A stretch of DNA of 64,000 nucleotides from Rhodobacteraceae bacterium D3-12 (GCA_025916135.1 CP104793.1:186001-250000); one strand, 5' to 3'. Positions 1 to 7,859 are shown, counted from the stretch's first letter. Notes: generated by a model from the letters alone, not told the origin. Made by a program: numbers and translations.

Positions 1-7
1 TTTGGCG

Positions 8-847
8 TTAAGCCGCCATCTTGTCCATTGCCTTTCTCTGCAAAAATTTCATCGGTGTCAGGTTGCCCAAGGCTGAATGTGGTCTGCGCCAATTGTAATC
101 TTCCTGCCATTGTTCCAACATTTGTCTTGCATCCAGCAATGTGCCGAACAGTGTTTCGTTGAGGCATTCATCTCTGAGTTTGCCGTTGAAGCTTTCGATG
201 AAACCGTTCTGCTGGGGCTTGCCTGGCGCGATGTAGTGCCAATCAATGACGGTATCCTGCACCCATTTGAGGATCGCCATGCTGGTGAACTCGGTTCCAT
301 TGTCCGAGACAATCGTCTTTGGCATGCCACGCTCAGCGATGATGCGGTCCAGCTCACGCGCAACCCGTTGGCCCGACAATGATGTGTCCGCAACCAGCAC
401 CAGGTTCTCTCGACTGTAATCATCCACGACCGCTAAGATGCGGAAGCGGCGACCATCCGTCAGCGCGTCAGATACAAAGTCCAAGCTCCAGCGTTGGTTT
501 GGGCCATCCGGCAGCACCATCGGCTTTCTTGTACCCAATGCGCGCTTCCTGCCGCCTCTGCGCCGCACCTGCAGCTTCTCCTCGCGATAGATACGCCTGA
601 CCTTCTTATGGTTCACCTCAAAGCCTTCTCGCGCAATCATTACATGGATCCGACGGCAACCAAACCGACGCCGTTCCCTCGAAACGCGCTTGATGGCATC
701 TCGCAGTTCAGCATCATCGCCACGTCGCGACAGATATCGTATCGTGGATCGATCAATCTGTAGCACATCACACGCCCGCCGCTGGCTGACCTGATGTTGC
801 TCCATCAGGTGCGCCACAGCTTTCCGCTTCACGGCGGGCGTCACCAT
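8..847 (-). CDS. IS3-family transposase OrfB (DDE integrase domain)
   Basis: The catalytic half of the transposase, 279 residues if started at its own ATG, but normally made as an OrfAB fusion by -1 frameshifting. An N-terminal HTH_21-like segment (about residues 50-100) precedes an rve integrase core. The acidic triad is visible: D123 in SLDFVSD, D182 in VSDNGTEF and E218 in [14 protein letters not shown], giving the D-D-35-E spacing. The C-terminal [15 protein letters not shown] signature is typical of IS3 OrfB. It overlaps orfA by seven bases (841-847). No truncation is seen. Confidence 0.93.
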   Translation of the reverse strand: MVTPAVKRKAVAHLMEQHQVSQRRACDVLQIDRSTIRYLSRRGDDAELRDAIKRVSRERRRFGCRRIHVMIAREGFEVNHKKVRRIYREEKLQVRRRGGRKRALGTRKPMVLPDGPNQRWSLDFVSDALTDGRRFRILAVVDDYSRENLVLVADTSLSGQRVARELDRIIAERGMPKTIVSDNGTEFTSMAILKWVQDTVIDWHYIAPGKPQQNGFIESFNGKLRDECLNETLFGTLLDARQMLEQWQEDYNWRRPHSALGNLTPMKFLQRKAMDKMAA

Positions 848-853
848 TTTTTT
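841..853 (-). promoter_or_regulatory. programmed -1 frameshift site (A7) between orfA and orfB
   Basis: Seven T on the plus strand at 847-853 read AAAAAAA on the coding strand. OrfA reads TCA AAA AAA TGG TGA; slipping back one base gives AAA ATG GTG and continues into orfB. A7 is a well-known slippery heptamer in IS3 elements. Whether fusion or independent initiation at the ATG of 847 dominates cannot be told from sequence. Confidence 0.75.
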
Positions 854-1104
854 GAGTTGATGTCTCGCAACATTGCGTTGTCCAACATCTGTTCTGCCAA
901 CAGCTTCTTCAGCTTGCCGTTCTCGTCTTCCAACGCTCGCAACCGCTTCGCGTCAGACGGCTCCATACCACCATACTTCGATTTGTATTTGTAGAACGTC
1001 GCCGAGCTGATCCCGTGCCGCCGACATACATCAGCAGTCTTCTCGCCAGATTCCTGTTCCTTGATCATCGCTATGATCTGTTCGTCCGTAAATCGTGCCT
1101 TCAT
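841..1104 (-). CDS. IS3-family OrfA, DNA-binding half
   Basis: An 87-residue protein that starts [20 protein letters not shown], the usual opening of IS407-group OrfA. Residues about 20-45 form a helix-turn-helix ([21 protein letters not shown]) and residues about 55-80 a leucine-rich coiled coil ([20 protein letters not shown]). It binds the terminal repeats and multimerises in known relatives. It ends in the run of A residues where the ribosome can slip into orfB. The right inverted repeat lies about 35-65 bases upstream of its start. Confidence 0.92.
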   Translation of the reverse strand: MKARFTDEQIIAMIKEQESGEKTADVCRRHGISSATFYKYKSKYGGMEPSDAKRLRALEDENGKLKKLLAEQMLDNAMLRDINSKKW

Positions 1105-1138
1105 TTGTCCGTCCTTTTGTTGGCCGGACTCTACACAA

Positions 1139-1167
1139 ATCTGGAGGAGATTCAGGGGCTCAGGTCA
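1139..1167. repeat. right terminal inverted repeat of the IS3 element
   Basis: On the minus strand from 1167 the sequence begins TGACCTGAGCCCC, which starts with TG and carries GAATC and CCTCCAG blocks similar in order to the IS407 end. The partner repeat is outside the window, so the boundary is inferred from this resemblance and from its distance to orfA. Confidence 0.6.
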
Positions 1168-1170
1168 AAC

Positions 1171-1201
1171 GCCTTGCGGCGTTAATGGAATGCCGCAAGG
1201 C
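1171..1201 (-). terminator. perfect 10-bp hairpin downstream of the methyltransferase gene
   Basis: GCCTTGCGGC at 1171-1180 is the exact reverse complement of GCCGCAAGGC at 1192-1201, with an 11-base loop. It lies about 25 bases past the stop of the leftward methyltransferase gene and four bases from the IS end. Only a weak GTTT follows on the minus strand, so it is a weak intrinsic terminator or a 3' stabiliser. Confidence 0.55.
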
Positions 1202-1226
1202 TCAACTCATCAGAAACGTGGAGCTA

Positions 1227-2027
1227 TCAAACGGCCGTTTCAGCCACGCCGACGGGCACATCGCTTTTGCGCAGCAGGATTTCGCTGTTGACGCGTGCTG
1301 TGCTTTTTCGGACGTCCAGAATGACGTCCAGCACTTTGTCTCTGTCGAAATTGAACGGGTGTTTGAACAGGTTGACCACCCGCACGTCGCCAGTGGTGAT
1401 GTCTTTGTTCTCGATTTCGCTATCGCCGACGTAGGAGGATACCAGCAGATATTTATAGTCGACGTCCTGGATGTTTTTCAGGAAGGCATCAATGTCGCGA
1501 TAGGACAGATGGATGAGGCAATCGCGGACAATCAACAGATCGCAGGCCGGGAGTTTGTCTTCGCAAATGTCGGCGCGTCCGAAGTCGACCTTGTCGGACC
1601 TGTATTTTTCATTGTTGTCCTTGATAAGGTCATCGACGATGTCCAGCCCGGTGTAGGTTACGTTGACCTTTTCCAGCACCAAACGCATCCAGTTGAAGTC
1701 GCCACAGGGCGCATCCACGATTGATTTGATGTCGTATTTTTCGATCAACTCTGGCAATTTGGTGCGCAGGTTGGTCGTTCTGTCCAGCTCCGAGCCTCTG
1801 CCGCTTGCCGACTCGGTGCTTTTCCACAGCCGCTTGCCGTAGATCTCTTCAAAGCGTTGGCGACGCGTTGGCAGGTTCATCATTGCGCGCCGGGAGGCCC
1901 TGTGAGCGGATCTGAACGGATATCTCAGGGCAAACACGATAAACGACAACGTGCCCAAGACGGGGCCTTTTCGGTCGACTTTGTCCCGAAACGTTCGGGT
2001 GAAAACTTCGGTAATCGCCATTGTCAT
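1227..2027 (-). CDS. class I SAM-dependent methyltransferase
   Basis: A 266-residue protein with a Rossmann methyltransferase core in its second half. Motif I is SIVDAPCGDFNWM (about residues 102-114), followed by an acidic strand-2 end (YTGLDIVDDL) and a motif-IV-like LLIVRDCLIHL. The DAPCGDFNWM form occurs in small methyltransferases of unknown substrate in marine bacteria and in glycan clusters. The N-terminal 50 residues contain one hydrophobic stretch (VLGTLSFIVFALRY), perhaps a membrane anchor. The gene stands alone between the IS and hemE, so context gives no substrate. The fold assignment is firm; the reaction is not. Confidence 0.75.
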   Translation of the reverse strand: MTMAITEVFTRTFRDKVDRKGPVLGTLSFIVFALRYPFRSAHRASRRAMMNLPTRRQRFEEIYGKRLWKSTESASGRGSELDRTTNLRTKLPELIEKYDIKSIVDAPCGDFNWMRLVLEKVNVTYTGLDIVDDLIKDNNEKYRSDKVDFGRADICEDKLPACDLLIVRDCLIHLSYRDIDAFLKNIQDVDYKYLLVSSYVGDSEIENKDITTGDVRVVNLFKHPFNFDRDKVLDVILDVRKSTARVNSEILLRKSDVPVGVAETAV

Positions 2028-2209
2028 GGACTCCGTGATAAATCTCGTAAGCTATCCCGGTTTTTTACACGTATTTGGGCGTTGAGACAACGCGGGCGTG
2101 ATGGAGGCGGGTTTGTCCAAGGACTTTGCAGTCTTGGCGACGCCTCGAGCCGGTTGGCCCGCGGATGCGCCCTTGTGATTTCCAAGCGGCCTTTGCCGCG
2201 CCGGGCCCT

Positions 2210-3243
2210 TTACCCGCCGCGGACTGTGTCGATCATCAGTTGCACATTTTCGGGGTCGGCGTCGGGGGTGATGCCGTGGCCGAGGTTGAAGATGTGAGGG
2301 CCGTTTTTGAAGGCTTTGACGATGGCGCGGGTTTCGTCGATCAGGGGTTGGCCGCCGGTGACCATGTGGCGCGAGGCGAGGTTGCCTTGGACGCAACCGT
2401 CAACCTGCACGTTGGCCGCCGCCCAGTCGGGCGAGACGGAGTTGTCGAGCGCGACGCAATCTGCGCCGGTGGCTTTGTGGAAGCCGACATAGGCGTCACC
2501 CGCTTCGCGCGGGAAGGCAATGACGGGATTCCGGGGTGACGGGCTTTGAGAGCCGAGATGATCTGGCGGGTGGGTTCGAGCGCGTATTTTGCGAAGTCGT
2601 CGCCTTTGAGCGAGCCTGCCCAGCTGTCGAAAATCTTGACGCATTCGGCGCCGGCGTCGATCTGGCACGAGAGGTAGTCGATGGTCGCCTCGGTGATGCG
2701 GGCGAGGAGGGCTTCGAACAGCGCTCGGTTTTCGGATTTGAGCGCGTGGGCGGGCCCTTGGTCAGGGGTGCCGCGACCGGCGATCATATAGGTGGCCACG
2801 GTCCATGGGGCGCCAGCGAATCCGATGAGGGTGGTTTCAGCGGGCAATTCGCGGGTGAGGATTTTGACCGTCTCGTAGATCGGGTTCAGGACCTCGTGAA
2901 TATCGCTGGCGGGTTTGAGCGCGTCGAAATCGGCCTGTGATGTGATGGTCGAGAGGCGCGGGCCTTCGCCGGTGACGAACCACAGGTCAGCGCCCAGCGC
3001 CTGTGGCACGAGCAGGATGTCAGCAAAGAGGATGGCCGCATCAAAGCCGTAGCGGCGGATCGGTTGCAGGGTGACTTCGGCGGCGAGTTCGGGGTTGTAG
3101 CAGAGCTTGAGGAAGTCGCCCGCCTGTGCCCGTGTGGCGCGGTATTCGGGCAGGTAGCGCCCGGCCTGACGCATCATCCAGATCGGCGGTGTGGGCAGTG
3201 TTTCGCCAGCGAGTGCGCGGAGGAGTGTCTTCTGCTCGGCCAT
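2210..3243 (-). CDS. hemE: uroporphyrinogen III decarboxylase, frameshifted in this sequence
   Basis: HemE decarboxylates the four acetate side chains of uroporphyrinogen III to give coproporphyrinogen III in cytosolic heme synthesis. The N-terminus has the family signature [17 protein letters not shown]; further on come [14 protein letters not shown] and IFDSWAG. After KARHPGIP the frame breaks. The continuation [15 protein letters not shown] lies in the next frame and runs to [20 protein letters not shown], the normal HemE end. Adding one base at 2524-2525 (coding-strand CCGTCATT to CCGGTCATT) restores about 344 residues, the usual length. The enzyme is normally essential, so a sequencing indel is the likelier explanation than a dead gene. 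hemC is nearby at 6094. Confidence 0.92.
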
Positions 3244-3296
3244 GGTGCGTCATTCCTTTGTTTGCTGCGGCTTGGTCCCTTTCTGGTGGCGAGATG

Positions 3297-4079
3297 TCAA
3301 GGGGTGGGGATGTCGCGGCTGGGCGCCGGGGGTGGGTTTGGCGTGGCATCCGGGGTTGGCGTGGGGTTCGGGGTCGGCGTGGGGTCCGGGTCCGGCGGGG
3401 TGGTGCCGGAGATTTCCTCGGTATCGGCCCAGAGGCTGCGCAGGGTGTCGGCCTGATCCTCGAACAGATCGTCGAGCGGGGTGCAGTCATAGATCCGGTC
3501 GGTGCGGAAGTGCCGGAAAGAGGCGCGCAATTCGCACCACGCAGCGAGCATCGTGCAATTGAGGTGATAGATCAGCACAACCGGGCGCACGGTGCGTTCG
3601 GTCATGGCGCCGTCGGTGTCTTTGTAGGTGATGCGCAGTTTGCGGGCGTCACGGATGGCGGCGCGATAGGTCGAGATCGAGATACAGCCACGGGCGGGAT
3701 CATCCATCGGCGCGCCCCATGGTGCGACAAAGAGCCAGTCGGCGGGACCGTGCAGCGCGTCGATCTTGCTACAGACGCGGGCGGCTGCGCGTTGCAGGGC
3801 GCTGTCGCCGGTGCGGGCCAGCATGGCGAGGCCGACGCGCAGGGCCTCGGTTTCCTCAAGGTCGAAGTTGAGCGGCGGCAGGTCATAGCCACGGCGCAGC
3901 ACATAGCCGAGGCCGGCGGCGCCTTCGACGGGCACGCGCATCGCCTGAAGCGCGCTCATGTCGCGGTAGACGGTGCGCGGGGAGACTTCGAGTTCGGCGG
4001 CGAGGCTATCGGCGGTGCGCGGCGCGGGGGCGGCGCGCAGCAGTTGGATCAGTTCGAAGAGGCGGTCGGAACGGGGCAT
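3297..4079 (-). CDS. HTH/WYL-domain transcriptional regulator (YafY family) with proline-rich tail
   Basis: A 260-residue protein. Residues 1-60 form a DeoR-like winged helix (LFELIQLLRAAPAPRTADSL, then VSPRTVYRDMSAL). Residues about 130-220 form a WYL domain (ISISTYRAAIRDARKLRI, then RPVVLIYHLNCTMLAAWCEL). Such proteins usually repress or activate a divergent neighbour upon ligand binding. The last 35 residues are an unusual Pro/Thr/Asp repeat (PDPDPTPTPNPTPTPD), absent from typical family members. A palindromic candidate operator lies in the divergent upstream region at 4126-4149. Start ATG at 4079. Confidence 0.88.
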   Translation of the reverse strand: MPRSDRLFELIQLLRAAPAPRTADSLAAELEVSPRTVYRDMSALQAMRVPVEGAAGLGYVLRRGYDLPPLNFDLEETEALRVGLAMLARTGDSALQRAAARVCSKIDALHGPADWLFVAPWGAPMDDPARGCISISTYRAAIRDARKLRITYKDTDGAMTERTVRPVVLIYHLNCTMLAAWCELRASFRHFRTDRIYDCTPLDDLFEDQADTLRSLWADTEEISGTTPPDPDPTPTPNPTPTPDATPNPPPAPSRDIPTP

Positions 4080-4125
4080 GGGCTTGGGCCTTGGCGGTTG
4101 TTGAATGCTGCCAGTTTAGCACGGG

Positions 4126-4149
4126 CTCCTGACAACAGGGTGGCAGGAG
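4126..4149. promoter_or_regulatory. candidate operator of the WYL regulator
   Basis: CTCCTGAC at 4126-4133 and GGCAGGAG at 4142-4149 are inverted repeats with seven of eight matches and an 8-base spacer. It sits 47 bases before the regulator start and 40 bases before a short rightward frame with a good ribosome site. YafY-type regulators are known to bind CTGACA-like palindromes in divergent promoters. Inferred from sequence only. Confidence 0.45.
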
Positions 4150-4188
4150 TGATGCTGTTTGGTCTTTCGGGCAACACCGGAGGGAATG

Positions 4189-4407
4189 AGCATGGCCTAT
4201 TATGACGAGATTACAATGCTGCGGCTGGGATTGGGGCGCTGGTCCACGCCGGGCGGGCAGGTGGTGAGGACGCCCCCGCCAGTGCGGCCCCACCCACCCA
4301 CCCGCCGCACTGGCGGGGGCTTGCGCGGGAGGTTCTGGCGTAGCCTGTGGGGCAAGCGGGGGAGCATGCGGTTTTGGGGAAAGATGAAGCGGGCGCGTGG
4401 GGGGTGA
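4189..4407 (+). pseudogene. short frame of doubtful status, possibly a remnant of the WYL regulator's target gene
   Basis: An ATG at 4189 follows a GGAGGG ribosome site at 4180-4185 and starts a frame beginning AYYDEITMLRLGLGRWSTPG. The remaining 50 residues run through the palindromic element at 4272-4320 and become Arg/Pro/Gly-rich, as expected for non-coding GC-rich DNA. The position is where a regulated divergent gene would be expected. It may be a gene 5' end cut off by the repeat insertion, a small protein gene, or chance. The family was not recognised. Confidence 0.25.
4272..4320. repeat. perfect 17-bp inverted repeat with a G-quadruplex loop
   Basis: GCCCCCGCCAGTGCGGC (4272-4288) and its exact reverse complement (4304-4320) enclose a 15-base loop, CCCACCCACCCACCC. 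On the minus strand the loop reads GGGTGGGTGGGTGGG, four G3 tracts with single-T loops, which is among the most stable parallel G-quadruplex sequences known. The element lies downstream of lrp (minus strand), so lrp read-through RNA would carry the G-rich loop. No U tract follows on either strand, so it is not a classic terminator. Confidence 0.9.
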
Positions 4408-4450
4408 GCCTTTGGGAGCGCGGTCGTGCCGGGGGTTTTGATCGGGGTTT

Positions 4451-4904
4451 TTAGAGGGGGATTTCGGGGGTGGATTTTTCGGTTGAGACGACGATGGAGG
4501 TTCGGAATTTGCGCACGTTTCTGTCAGCGAAGAAGAAGCGGTGGGTGAAGGCTTCGTAATCGGCGATGTCTTTGGCCATGACGATCATGATGAAATCCGA
4601 ATCCCCCGCGATGCAGTAGAAATGGGTGACTTGCCGGTCTTCGCGCGCCTTGCGTTTGAAGGCGTCGATTTGATCGAGGCGGTCGCGTTCCAGTTCGACA
4701 GAGACGATAGCGGTGACGCCGAGGCCGGCCTGTTTGGGATCGAGAATGGCGACCTCGCGGCGGATGGCACCGGAGTCGCGCAGGGCCTTGAGGCGGCGTT
4801 GCACCGACGCCGCAGAGAAGCCGGTCAGATCAGAGAGGGCCCTGAATCGAGGTTCTGGCGTTGCGTTGGAGGGTGTCGAGCAGTTTGCGGTCGGTTGGGT
4901 CCAT
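4451..4904 (-). CDS. Lrp/AsnC-family regulator, frameshifted near its start
   Basis: From the ATG at 4904 the coding strand reads MDPTDRKLLDTLQRNARTSI, the standard Lrp opening. It then breaks at GGGCCC (4837-4842), where removing one G of the coding-strand GGG gives QALSDLTGFSAASVQRRLKA and joins the open frame to 4451. The repaired protein is about 150 residues with an N-terminal HTH and a C-terminal RAM/effector domain (VTHFYCIAGDSDFIMIVMA). A frame without repair could begin upstream at 4951, but its first 30 residues are unlike any Lrp. The gene diverges from azlCD, a usual arrangement in which Lrp-type regulators control an amino-acid exporter. Confidence 0.88.
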
Positions 4905-5006
4905 GAGAGGGGGCGCTCAGATTTTGCTGGAATGTGATGGTATTCAATCACGAAGCGCGCATTTTGTCACTTTGTTGTGTCGCGGTCTGCGCCTAACCTC
5001 ATTGGA

Positions 5007-5705
5007 ATGAGACAAGGTGCCATTGCTATTCTTCCCCTTGCCGCCGGAGCGGCCATTTACGGTTTTGCCTTTGGGTTGCTGGCCGCGCAGGTCGGGTTTG
5101 CGTGGTGGGCTGTGGGGGTGATGAGTGCTGCGGTTCATGCCGGGTCGTCACAGATTGTGGCGGTGGAGCAGTTTGCCGATGCCGCGCCGGTTTTGGGGGT
5201 GTCTTCGGTTCTGGGCGCGGTGGCGGCGGGGGCGGCGCTTAACCTGCGCTATCTTGGGATTGTGGCGACGCTTTCGGAGGTGCTGGAGGGTTTGTCGCTT
5301 GGGGCCAAGCTGTTGGCTATTCACGTGACGGGCGACGAGAACTGGGCGTTGACGATGGCGGAGCGGGCCAAGTCCGAAACCGTCGGGGCGGCGTTTTTGA
5401 TCGGATCGGGGCTGGTGATGATCAGCGTCTGGAGCGTTTCGACGACATTGGGGGCTGTGCTGGGTGCGGTTTTGCCGGATTTGGAGCGGTTCGGGCTTGG
5501 GTTTGCGTTTACCGCGGCGTTTATCGCCATGGCGCGGGGGTTGTGGCGGGGGCGGGTGAACCTTGTGCCTTGGGCTGTGGCCTTCGCGGTGGCGGTGGCC
5601 GTGGTGCAGGCAGGGTCGCCCAAGGCCTATGCCATAGTGGCCGGGACTTTGGCGGGGTTGCTGGCGTCTTATGTGCGGCGGCGGCTGGAGGGAAAAGCGT
5701 TATGA
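5007..5705 (+). CDS. azlC: AzlC-family branched-chain amino acid exporter subunit
   Basis: A membrane protein of 232 residues from the ATG at 5007; an in-frame GTG at 4977 would add ten residues, but homologues begin near MRQGAIAILPLAAGA. The family hallmark GFAFGLLAAQVGFAWWAVGVMS, followed by AGSSQIVAVE, is present, with about five to six hydrophobic segments. AzlC and AzlD together export branched-chain amino acids or analogues across the inner membrane. Its stop overlaps the azlD start (TTATGA), indicating translational coupling. The divergent lrp gene is the probable regulator. Confidence 0.9.
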   Translation: MRQGAIAILPLAAGAAIYGFAFGLLAAQVGFAWWAVGVMSAAVHAGSSQIVAVEQFADAAPVLGVSSVLGAVAAGAALNLRYLGIVATLSEVLEGLSLGAKLLAIHVTGDENWALTMAERAKSETVGAAFLIGSGLVMISVWSVSTTLGAVLGAVLPDLERFGLGFAFTAAFIAMARGLWRGRVNLVPWAVAFAVAVAVVQAGSPKAYAIVAGTLAGLLASYVRRRLEGKAL

Positions 5706-5998
5706 GCACAGCGCATTGGGTGTTGATTGTCATGCTCGCGGTGGCGGCGTTTGCAATTCGGCTGGCCGGGCTGTTTGCCGGCACGCGGATCAAGGCGTCG
5801 CGCCACGCATGGGTGCTTGAGGATGTGCCGGGGCTGATTGTGGTGAGCCTTGTCGCGGCGTCATTGGCCGGGCAGCCGGTTGAGATGTGGCTGGCGGCGG
5901 CCGTGGCATTGGCCGTTGCGGTGGTGAGCAATCATGTGATCGCAACGATGTGCGTCGGGGTGGCCGCCTTTGCGGCGCTTGCTGCTTTGATTGGCTAG
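5702..5998 (+). CDS. azlD: AzlD-family small subunit of the amino acid exporter
   Basis: A 98-residue protein with three to four hydrophobic helices (VLIVMLAVAAFAIRLAGLF, LIVVSLVAASLAG, WLAAAVALAVAVV). The start ATG at 5702 overlaps the azlC stop by four bases; the open frame extends further upstream inside azlC but that part is clearly non-coding there. Length and topology match AzlD, the partner that AzlC needs for export. Confidence 0.9.
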   Translation: MSTAHWVLIVMLAVAAFAIRLAGLFAGTRIKASRHAWVLEDVPGLIVVSLVAASLAGQPVEMWLAAAVALAVAVVSNHVIATMCVGVAAFAALAALIG

Positions 5999-6093
5999 GG
6001 CGGGGTGGGCAGCGTGGGCGGCGGAATGGTGCGGAATGGCATATGGCGGGGTCTAGTGCTTGAAAGCGCGGGATGCGCGCACTAACAGGGGGC

Positions 6094-7053
6094 ATGACAT
6101 TTGCTTTGCCCAGCCCCGCCTCGCCCCTCAAGATCGGCACCAGAGGATCGCCGCTTGCCCTTGCGCAGGCCCATGAGACGCGGGCGCGATTGGGCGCGGC
6201 GTTCGAGTTGCCGCCCGAGGCGTTCGAGATCGTGATCATCCGCACCAGCGGCGATGATGCGGCGTTGATTGCCAAGGATCGTCCGTTGAAGGAGATCGGC
6301 GGTAAGGGGTTGTTCACCAAGGAGATCGAGGAGCAGCTTGTCGCCGGTGGGATCGACATTGCGGTGCATTCGATGAAGGACATGCCGGTGGAGCAGCCGG
6401 ACGGTTTGGTTTTGCAATGCTACCTGCCGCGTGAAGACGTGCGCGATGCGTTCATTTCGCCGGATTTCGACGGGTTGAGCGCGCTGCCGAAAGGGGCGGT
6501 TGTCGGCACGTCGAGCCTGCGGCGGCGGGCGCAGTTGAAGGTGGTGCGACCGGACCTTGAAGTGGTGGAATTTCGCGGCAATGTTCAGACCCGTTTGAAG
6601 AAGCTGGGGGCTGGCGTGGCGCAAGCGACGTTTCTGGCGATGGCGGGGTTGAACCGGCTGGGGCGGGAAGATGTGCCCGCGACGCCGATCGAGGTGGAGG
6701 ACATGTTGCCCGCCGTGGCGCAAGGCGCGATCGGGATCGAGCGGCGTGGCAGTGACCATCGGGTCGGGGCGATGCTGGAAGCGATCCATGACCGGCAGAC
6801 CGGTGAGCGGCTGGCGGCGGAACGCGCGTTTCTGGCGGCGCTGGACGGGTCGTGCGAGACGCCGATTGCCGGGCTGGCCGAGCTGAGCGGCGGCACGCTG
6901 CGGCTTCGCGGGGAGATATTGCGACCGGACGGCAGCGAGCGGCTGGCCGATGCCAGCGAGGGCGCGATCGAGGATGGTGCGGAGATCGGCCGGGAAATGG
7001 CCGAGCGTTTGTTGAAGCTGGCGGGGCCGGGCTTTTTCGACTGGCGCGGGTGA
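6094..7053 (+). CDS. hemC: hydroxymethylbilane synthase (porphobilinogen deaminase)
   Basis: HemC condenses four porphobilinogen units to hydroxymethylbilane in heme synthesis. From the ATG at 6094 the protein has 319 residues and opens MTFALPSPASPLKIGTRGSP as in relatives; an in-frame ATG at 6073 has no better ribosome site, whereas AGGGGG lies just before 6094. Signatures are LKIGTRGSPLALAQA, DIAVHSMKDMP, GTSSLRRRAQL and LDGSCETPIAG, where C254 would anchor the dipyrromethane cofactor. It reads away from hemE, about 2.9 kb apart. Confidence 0.95.
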   Translation: MTFALPSPASPLKIGTRGSPLALAQAHETRARLGAAFELPPEAFEIVIIRTSGDDAALIAKDRPLKEIGGKGLFTKEIEEQLVAGGIDIAVHSMKDMPVEQPDGLVLQCYLPREDVRDAFISPDFDGLSALPKGAVVGTSSLRRRAQLKVVRPDLEVVEFRGNVQTRLKKLGAGVAQATFLAMAGLNRLGREDVPATPIEVEDMLPAVAQGAIGIERRGSDHRVGAMLEAIHDRQTGERLAAERAFLAALDGSCETPIAGLAELSGGTLRLRGEILRPDGSERLADASEGAIEDGAEIGREMAERLLKLAGPGFFDWRG

Positions 7054-7059
7054 GCGGGG

Positions 7060-7566
7060 GTGATCACGCGGACCCATACCAAGGGCGATGCGCCCTCGAC
7101 CGCCGTTTATTCGGAGTGCGAGGCTTATCGCTATGCTCTGACGCGGGTGTGGGACGAGGCCGGGCGCAAGGTGTTGTTTATCATGCTGAACCCGTCGACC
7201 GCGACCGAGGTGCAGAACGACCCCACGGTTGAACGGTGCGAGCGGCGGGCGCGGGCCTTGGGGTTTGGCGGGTTTCGCGTGACCAATATTTTCGCATGGC
7301 GCGACACCGACCCGCGCAAGATGCGCGCGGCCGCTGATCCGGTGGGACCATTGAATGACGCGACCATCACCGAGGGCTGTGGCTGGGCCGATCAGATCAT
7401 CGCCGCCTGGGGCACGCATGGCGCGCATTTACAGCGCGGGCCAGCGGTTGAGGCATTATTGCGCGACAGTGGCCGAGAGATTTACCATCTTGGGTTAACC
7501 AAGGATGGTCATCCGAAACATCCGCTTTATATTGCCTATACGCAGCAACCGGAGCGGTGGTTTTGA
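7060..7566 (+). CDS. DUF1643 domain protein
   Basis: A 168-residue protein starting at a GTG six bases past the hemC stop, so probably cotranscribed. It carries the DUF1643 hallmark LFIMLNPSTATEVQNDPTVERCERRA near residue 45 and TNIFAWRDTDP near residue 85. The family is common in proteobacteria and its biochemical function is unknown to me. The C-terminus (YHLGLTKDGHPKHPLYIAY) is also conserved in the family. Alternative start codons further in would cut the conserved N-terminus. Confidence 0.88.
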   Translation: MITRTHTKGDAPSTAVYSECEAYRYALTRVWDEAGRKVLFIMLNPSTATEVQNDPTVERCERRARALGFGGFRVTNIFAWRDTDPRKMRAAADPVGPLNDATITEGCGWADQIIAAWGTHGAHLQRGPAVEALLRDSGREIYHLGLTKDGHPKHPLYIAYTQQPERWF

Positions 7567-7859
7567 GCGAGACAGGTGACAGGCAGCCCGACCGGTTGGC
7601 CGATCAGACACAGGCGATCCAGCAATTGACCCAAGAGGTTGAGCGGCTGAACTCGCATCGGTTTATCACCCTGCATAATTCGCGCTGGCGGATCCTTTTG
7701 TATTCGCTGGGGCGGGGGTTGGCGTTTGGCCTCGGCTCGGTCCTTGGGGCGACGATATTGGTGTCGATCGTCGGCTGGTGGGCGTCGCAATTTGAGTTCC
7801 TGCCGATCATCGGGGAATGGGCCGCGCGGCTGGTCGAGGAAATCGAACGGGCCGAGTGA
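7557..7859 (+). CDS. DUF5665-type small membrane protein
   Basis: A 100-residue protein with an N-terminal amphipathic part (QTQAIQQLTQEVERLNSHRF) and one or two hydrophobic helices (GRGLAFGLGSVLGATILVSIVGWW). The start is either the GTG at 7557 or the TTG at 7563, both overlapping the end of the DUF1643 gene, so the pair is probably coupled. The shape matches DUF5665 proteins. Function unknown. Confidence 0.75.
   Translation: MVLSETGDRQPDRLADQTQAIQQLTQEVERLNSHRFITLHNSRWRILLYSLGRGLAFGLGSVLGATILVSIVGWWASQFEFLPIIGEWAARLVEEIERAE

Larger units (their letters stand above)
1..1167 (-). mobile_element. IS3-family (IS407-like) insertion sequence, left end outside window
   Basis: Two overlapping genes, orfA (helix-turn-helix and leucine-zipper-like) and orfB (DDE transposase), are read leftwards, the standard IS3 layout. 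The right terminus is placed at 1167 because the minus strand from there reads TGACCTGAGCCCCTGAATC, which begins with the TG dinucleotide and resembles IS407-type inverted repeats; this match is from memory. The orfB stop lies at 8-10, so the left inverted repeat must be just before base 1. The element looks intact and probably active: both frames are open and the DDE triad is present. Target-site duplication cannot be checked from one end. Confidence 0.85.
4080..4450. other. gene-poor stretch between the WYL regulator and lrp
   Basis: This 371-base stretch holds a candidate operator (4126-4149), a doubtful short frame (4189-4407) and the hairpin/G-quadruplex element (4272-4320). No confident protein gene was found on either strand. 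Confidence 0.7.

Noticed and set aside
6082-7428. 448-residue open frame antisense to hemC and the DUF1643 gene
   Set aside because: Two well-supported genes lie on the other strand; the frame is His/Arg/Gln-rich without motifs.
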